DNA of 9,426 nt from Candidatus Omnitrophota bacterium (GTDB lineage: Bacteria; Hinthialibacterota; Hinthialibacteria; Hinthialibacterales; JAKPRU01): positions 1-9,426 of the forward strand of contig JAKPRU010000502.1 in the NCBI GenBank assembly GCA_029557025.1, written 5' to 3'. Position 1 is the stretch's first letter. Each line of letters begins with the position of its first letter. A program made the translations under genes and the position numbers. Shown here one piece after another: positions 5,412 to 9,426 of the stretch. Under the pieces are notes generated by a model. The model worked only from the letters and a program-made list of their open reading frames with translations, did no database searches and was not told the DNA's origin.

Positions 5412-8039
5412 ATGGATAGTCAGGAAGTTCGTGAACGATATCGAGATTTTTTTGTACGGCGCGGGCATAAGGCTCTTCCGAGCGACTCTCTTGTGCCACG
5501 CAATGACCCGACTCTTCTGTTTACGAGCGCGGGAATGGTGCAATTCAAACCCTATTTTCGCGGTGAGATGGGCGATGCGCTGAAACGGGCCACGACGTGC
5601 CAGAAATGTTTCCGCACCTCGGACATTGAAAATGTCGGATTTACTCATCGGCACCATACTTTCTTTGAGATGCTGGGCAATTTCTCATTCGGCGATTATT
5701 TCAAGCGGGAGGCCATTCGGTGGGCATGGGAGTTTTCCCTGGAAGAATTGAAACTCGATCCCAACCGAATCTGGGTGTCCATTTACAAAGATGATGAAGA
5801 GGCGGCCGAGTTGTGGGAAAAGGAGGCGGGATTTCCCCGTGGGCGAATTGTCCGATTCGGGGTGGAGGATAACTGGTGGCCCGGACCGGGGATTCCAGGG
5901 CCGAGCGGCCCCTGCTCCGAACTGTATTACGACATGGGCGCGCAATATGGTCCGGACACCGGACCGAGCGATGACAACAACCGCTATCTGGAATACTGGA
6001 ACCTGGTTTTCACGCAATACGACACGCAGCCGGACGGTTCACTCAAACCGTTGGCCCGGAAGAATATCGACACCGGGGCGGGACTGGACCGGATCGCCGC
6101 TATTGTTCAGGGGAAGTTTTCCAATTTCGAGAATGATATGCTCTCTGCCTCCATTGCCCATCTGGAAGAACGTACCGGTGAGAAATTCGGGGCCGACCCG
6201 AAAAAAGACATTGCATTCCGCGTGATTGCGGACCATGCCCGGGCAACGGTGTTTGTGCTGACCGATAATGTTACCCCCTCTAATACGGGCCGGGGATATG
6301 TGCTTCGACGGATTATGCGTCGCGCGATTCGGTACGGCCTGGTTCTGGGGATTGACCGGAATCTGCTGGTTCCTGAAATGGAAATCGCCGCCGAAGTAAT
6401 GCGGAATCAGTATCCCGACCTGATAGAAAATCTCCATTTCACGTGGAAAGTCGCGGAGGCCGAGGAACAGACATTTCGGACCACACTGGAGCGCGGACTG
6501 ACCATGCTGGATGAGACCGTACGGCAGATGAAAGAGTCCGGGCGGACGGTATTGGACGGTCGGGAAGCGTTTAAATTGTACGACACCTACGGTTTTCCGG
6601 CGGATTTGACACAGGAGATTCTGCGGGAATCGGGACTCTCGTACGATGAACCCTCCTTTGAGCAGGCCATGGAAGATCAGCGCCGTCGCGCCCAGGCGGC
6701 CTGGAAAGGCTCCGGCGAAGTCAAGACGGAAATCGACCGGGATTTGCCTGCGACCCTGTTCACCGGCTACGAATCGCTGCAAGAAAAGGCCACGGTTCAG
6801 GGACTGTTTCGGGATGGGAAATCCATCGAGTCGGGAACCGAGGGGGACCTCGTGGAGGTGGTTTTGGACAAGACGCCGTTCTACGCGGAATCGGGCGGTC
6901 AGGTTGGTGACCGGGGAATGATTTCTCAGGGGAATGCCTTGCAGATTCAAATCGATACGGTGCGCAAGACGGCGAACCAGGTGTATCTTCATTTCGGACG
7001 GGTTCTGAAAGGCACGGTGGCGGTCGGCTCGGAAGTGACCGCAACGGTGGATTCGGGAACGCGTCTTCCGACGATGAGCCACCACACAGCCACGCATCTT
7101 TTGCAGGCCGCTCTGCGGAAAGTGCTTGGGACACATGTCAAGCAGTCGGGTTCATCGGTGGGGCCGGATGCGCTGCGGTTCGATTTCACGCACTATGCCG
7201 CTGTGACGAAAGAGCAACTCTACGAAATCGAGGCGATAGTGAATCGGTGGGTGTGGGAGAATCATCCGGTTCGGTGGTCGATTGTTCCCATGGAGAAAGC
7301 GAAAGAACGGGGTGCGATGGCGCTGTTTGGGGAGAAATACGGAGATGAGGTACGGATGATAGAGATCGGCGGGGATGGAGAGCCGGTGAGCATTGAACTG
7401 TGCGGTGGGACCCATGTGAGCGCGACTGGGGCAATCGGCCCCGTGCGGATCATTGCGGAGAGCGCAATCAGCGCCGGAAACCGACGTATCGAAGCCGTGG
7501 CGGGACCTGTGGCTATCGATTATACTCTCAGTCGCGAGAGGATCTTACATGCCATTGCCCAGACATTGAAAGTCGGCGCGGAGGAGGCTCCGGCGAGGAT
7601 CGAAAAACTGTTTGAACAGAACCGTGCCCTGGAAAAAGAGGTCAAGGAACTTCGAGAGAGATTGCTGCGCGGGGAGGCCGTGAATCTGCTGGATGGCGCG
7701 GAAGAGATCAATGGAATCACGGTGGTCATGCGGACCTTTGAGGCGGAAGGGAAAAATGGGCTTCAGGCGGCAATGGATCAGGTGCTGCCGAAGATGAAAT
7801 CGGGTGTGGTGGTGTTTGCTGCCGCCGAACCGGATAAGGTGACCCTGGTTTGCGGCGTGACCGAAGACCTGAAAGGAAAATTACCGGCTTCCACACTGGC
7901 GAAAGAATTGGCGAAGATTGTCGGTGGGGGCGGTGGAGGTCGGGCGGACCGCGCCCAAGCAGGCGGGAAAGACCCATCCAAGATACGGGATGTTTTTGAG
8001 GCGGTTCGGAAAAGGGTGGGAGAGGTGGTTAAGAATTAA
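5412..8039 (+). CDS. alaS: Alanyl-tRNA synthetase
   Basis: Charges tRNA-Ala with alanine in the cytoplasm and hydrolyses Ser/Gly mischarged tRNA-Ala. At 875 residues it is full length. The class II catalytic domain (about 1-240) has PTLLFTSAGMVQFKPYF (33-49), the motif 2 region HRHHTFFEMLGNFSFGDYF (79-97) and motif 3 GAGLDRIA (222-229). The tRNA-recognition region has SNTGRGYVLRRIMRRAIR (290-307) and DTYGFPADLT (391-400). The editing domain carries the metal-site residues H558xxxH562 (HTATH) and C664xxxH668 (CGGTH). A coiled-coil stretch (about 726-752) leads to the C-Ala/DHHA1 domain with GGGGGGRADRAQAGG (838-852). The start at 5412 gives the normal family N-terminus, although the only Shine-Dalgarno-like sequence, AGGAA (5395-5399), is about 12 nt away and weak. 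Housekeeping gene; its place next to the microcompartment set is probably incidental. Confidence 0.99.
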   Translation: MDSQEVRERYRDFFVRRGHKALPSDSLVPRNDPTLLFTSAGMVQFKPYFRGEMGDALKRATTCQKCFRTSDIENVGFTHRHHTFFEMLGNFSFGDYFKREAIRWAWEFSLEELKLDPNRIWVSIYKDDEEAAELWEKEAGFPRGRIVRFGVEDNWWPGPGIPGPSGPCSELYYDMGAQYGPDTGPSDDNNRYLEYWNLVFTQYDTQPDGSLKPLARKNIDTGAGLDRIAAIVQGKFSNFENDMLSASIAHLEERTGEKFGADPKKDIAFRVIADHARATVFVLTDNVTPSNTGRGYVLRRIMRRAIRYGLVLGIDRNLLVPEMEIAAEVMRNQYPDLIENLHFTWKVAEAEEQTFRTTLERGLTMLDETVRQMKESGRTVLDGREAFKLYDTYGFPADLTQEILRESGLSYDEPSFEQAMEDQRRRAQAAWKGSGEVKTEIDRDLPATLFTGYESLQEKATVQGLFRDGKSIESGTEGDLVEVVLDKTPFYAESGGQVGDRGMISQGNALQIQIDTVRKTANQVYLHFGRVLKGTVAVGSEVTATVDSGTRLPTMSHHTATHLLQAALRKVLGTHVKQSGSSVGPDALRFDFTHYAAVTKEQLYEIEAIVNRWVWENHPVRWSIVPMEKAKERGAMALFGEKYGDEVRMIEIGGDGEPVSIELCGGTHVSATGAIGPVRIIAESAISAGNRRIEAVAGPVAIDYTLSRERILHAIAQTLKVGAEEAPARIEKLFEQNRALEKEVKELRERLLRGEAVNLLDGAEEINGITVVMRTFEAEGKNGLQAAMDQVLPKMKSGVVVFAAAEPDKVTLVCGVTEDLKGKLPASTLAKELAKIVGGGGGGRADRAQAGGKDPSKIRDVFEAVRKRVGEVVKN

Positions 8040-8114
8040 AAAATAATAATTGAGAAATATGGAGAGGATGGGAGAAGTGAACAGCAGGTGATTCTGTAAC
8101 CGGGAAGAGAGACG

Positions 8115-9083
8115 ATGCGATACCTGGATTTTGAACAGCCTTTACGGGAAATCGAGACGAAGATCGAGGAGCTGGAGACGTACGCCCGGTCACGGGAGAT
8201 CGACCTGTCCGAGGAAATCGGTTCCCTGAAACGGCGCGCCGAGCAGTTTCTGAAGGAAATCTTTCAGAACCTGACACCGTGGCAGCGGATCCAGTTGGCT
8301 CGTCACCCGGATCGTCCCTATTTCCTGGACTACATGAAAATGATCGCAACCAATTTTATCGAGTTGCATGGCGACCGGAACTTTGCGGACGACCAGGCGA
8401 TTGTCACGGGGCTTTGCGCGATCGATGGGCGCTCGGTTGCAGTGATCGGGCATCAGAAGGGACGGGATACGGAAGAGAACCTGCGTCGCAATTTCGGTAT
8501 GGCACATCCGGAGGGATTCCGCAAGGCGATGCGGATTATGGAACTCGCCGGACGTGAGGGGATTCCGGTGATCACGTTTATCGATTCCGCGGGAGCGTAT
8601 CCGGGAATCGGAGCAGAGGAGCGCGGGCAGCATGAAGCCATTGCGCGAAACCTGTTGGTAATGTCGGAGCTGCCGGTGCCGATTATTTGCGTGGTGACCG
8701 GAGAAGGCGGCAGCGGGGGGGCGCTGGCTATCGGGATTGGGAACCGTGTGCTGATTCTGGAATACGCCTATTATGCGGTATGCACTCCAGAAGCTTGTGC
8801 CGCAATCATCTACAAGGATCGAACACTCGCCAAAGATGTGGCCGGAAATATGCGTATTATCGCCCCCGATTTGCTGCGTCTTGGACTGGTAGAGGAAATC
8901 ATTCCTGAACCGTTCGGCGCGGCCCACCGCAATCCTAAAGAGGCGGCACAGAATGTTAAGAGTGCCATTTTGCGTCATCTGGACGATCTCTCCCTGTTGT
9001 CACCCCAGGAACTGATTGAGCAGCGGTATCAGCGATTTCGGGTGATGGGGCAGTTTGTAGAGAATCCTGTGGAGGGGAATTAA
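8115..9083 (+). CDS. accA: Acetyl-CoA carboxylase carboxyltransferase subunit alpha
   Basis: The alpha half of the carboxyltransferase that moves the carboxyl group from carboxybiotin to acetyl-CoA, making malonyl-CoA for fatty acid synthesis; it works with AccD, which is not in the window. At 322 residues it has normal AccA length. The N-terminal charged helical segment (about 5-50) is typical, followed by the crotonase-like core: FIELHGDRNFADDQAIV (81-97), GHQKGRDTEENLRRNFGMAHPEG in the 112-134 stretch, FIDSAGAYPGIGAEERGQ (155-172), the oxyanion-hole glycines GEGGSGGALAIG (196-207) and the TPEACAAIIYKD block (224-235). The start at 8115 has a GGGAAG ribosome site 7 nt upstream. The gap to alaS is 75 nt with no obvious terminator, so cotranscription is possible. 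The CDS ends with the same GAATTAA as alaS. Confidence 0.98.
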   Translation: MRYLDFEQPLREIETKIEELETYARSREIDLSEEIGSLKRRAEQFLKEIFQNLTPWQRIQLARHPDRPYFLDYMKMIATNFIELHGDRNFADDQAIVTGLCAIDGRSVAVIGHQKGRDTEENLRRNFGMAHPEGFRKAMRIMELAGREGIPVITFIDSAGAYPGIGAEERGQHEAIARNLLVMSELPVPIICVVTGEGGSGGALAIGIGNRVLILEYAYYAVCTPEACAAIIYKDRTLAKDVAGNMRIIAPDLLRLGLVEEIIPEPFGAAHRNPKEAAQNVKSAILRHLDDLSLLSPQELIEQRYQRFRVMGQFVENPVEGN

Positions 9084-9136
9084 AAATTCAAGAACGTGGG
9101 GGAAAGAGTCATTTTTGGGGAGACAAGTGACAATAT

Positions 9137-9177
9137 CCTCACCCCTGCCCCCTTTCCAAGAATGGAGAGGGGGAGAA
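9137..9177. repeat. GC-rich palindromic intergenic repeat, copy E
   Basis: CCTCACCCCTG leads into CCCCCTTTCC (9148-9157), AAGAAT loop, GGAGAGGGGG (9164-9173): a 10-bp stem with one T-G wobble. It has the same layout as copies B and D and sits in the gap between accA and the ABC ATPase. With no T-tract after the stem, terminator function is doubtful. Confidence 0.65.
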
Positions 9178-9200
9178 TTCACCCGGTTCAATGGCGCGGT

Positions 9201-9426
9201 ATGTCAACGACAATGCAAATTGAGAATGTAACAAAGCGATTCAAAAATACGGTGGCTTTGGATCATGTAACGTTCTCTCTCAACGGCGGAGAGATTTTCG
9301 GTCTGCTGGGACCGAACGGTGCGGGGAAAACCACCCTGATGCGGATTCTTGTGGGTATTCTCGGTCCGGATGAGGGCCAGATCCGCATTGCGCCGGGCGA
9401 GCGAAAGCGACTCAAAGAACGAATCG
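9201..9426 (+). CDS. ABC transporter ATP-binding protein, N-terminal part only
   Basis: The first 75 residues of an ABC ATPase, cut by the right edge. [21 protein letters not shown] is the usual A-loop strand region, followed by the Walker A motif GPNGAGKTT (37-45) and [18 protein letters not shown], which is typical of CcmA/NatA-type exporter ATPases (inference). The start may be 9201 or the in-frame ATG at 9213 (residue 5); neither has a clear Shine-Dalgarno. The Q-loop, signature motif and Walker B lie outside the window, and the substrate is unknown. Confidence 0.9.
   Translation, partial: MSTTMQIENVTKRFKNTVALDHVTFSLNGGEIFGLLGPNGAGKTTLMRILVGILGPDEGQIRIAPGERKRLKERI

Noticed and set aside
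6039..7136. 365-residue minus-strand open frame
   Set aside because: Entirely antisense to alaS, with no recognisable domain.
8190..8978. 262-residue minus-strand open frame
   Set aside because: Antisense to accA; no domain seen.
989..9177. CRISPR array
   Set aside because: The palindromic repeats are kilobases apart, vary in sequence and orientation, and have no regular spacers.

Overview
The window reads as a moderately GC-rich bacterial chromosome segment, probably from an uncultured or little-studied lineage. It is dominated by a compact bacterial microcompartment (BMC) gene set lying between housekeeping genes. The phylum cannot be fixed from this sequence. A BMC-H, PduL, flavoprotein and acylating aldehyde dehydrogenase set without a vitamin B12 or ethanolamine enzyme recalls metabolosome loci of Planctomycetes/Verrucomicrobia and several candidate phyla, but that is only a resemblance.

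Layout. Positions 1-886 (minus strand) hold a membrane-anchored lytic transglycosylase whose C-terminal end lies outside the window. A roughly 400-nt divergent intergenic region follows, with two candidate sigma70-type promoters pointing right and two possible leader hairpins. The plus strand then carries: a hexameric shell protein (1288-1569); a 448-nt gap filled with palindromic repeats; a PduL-type phosphotransacylase (2018-2686); a flavoprotein-like protein with an EutQ/EutT-like tail (2689-3564); a repeat-bearing gap; a CoA-acylating aldehyde dehydrogenase (3770-5239); alanyl-tRNA synthetase alaS (5412-8039); acetyl-CoA carboxylase alpha subunit accA (8115-9083); and the start of an ABC transporter ATPase (9201 to the edge).

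How the genes work together. The shell protein would tile the microcompartment facets. The aldehyde dehydrogenase would oxidise an aldehyde with NAD+ and CoA to acyl-CoA, and PduL would swap CoA for phosphate, recycling CoA and giving an acyl-phosphate. All three non-shell proteins begin with a similar short amphipathic helix followed by a low-complexity linker, the signature of encapsulation peptides, so all three are probably lumen cargo. The set lacks a signature enzyme to make the aldehyde, a pentameric vertex protein and a trimeric shell protein. These must be encoded elsewhere if the compartment is functional, and the substrate cannot be read from this window.

Almost every longer intergenic gap carries a GC-rich palindrome of one family, and three of the six visible gene ends are built from the same heptamer, GAATTAA. 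Both patterns suggest a genome rich in small mobile or amplified intergenic repeats.
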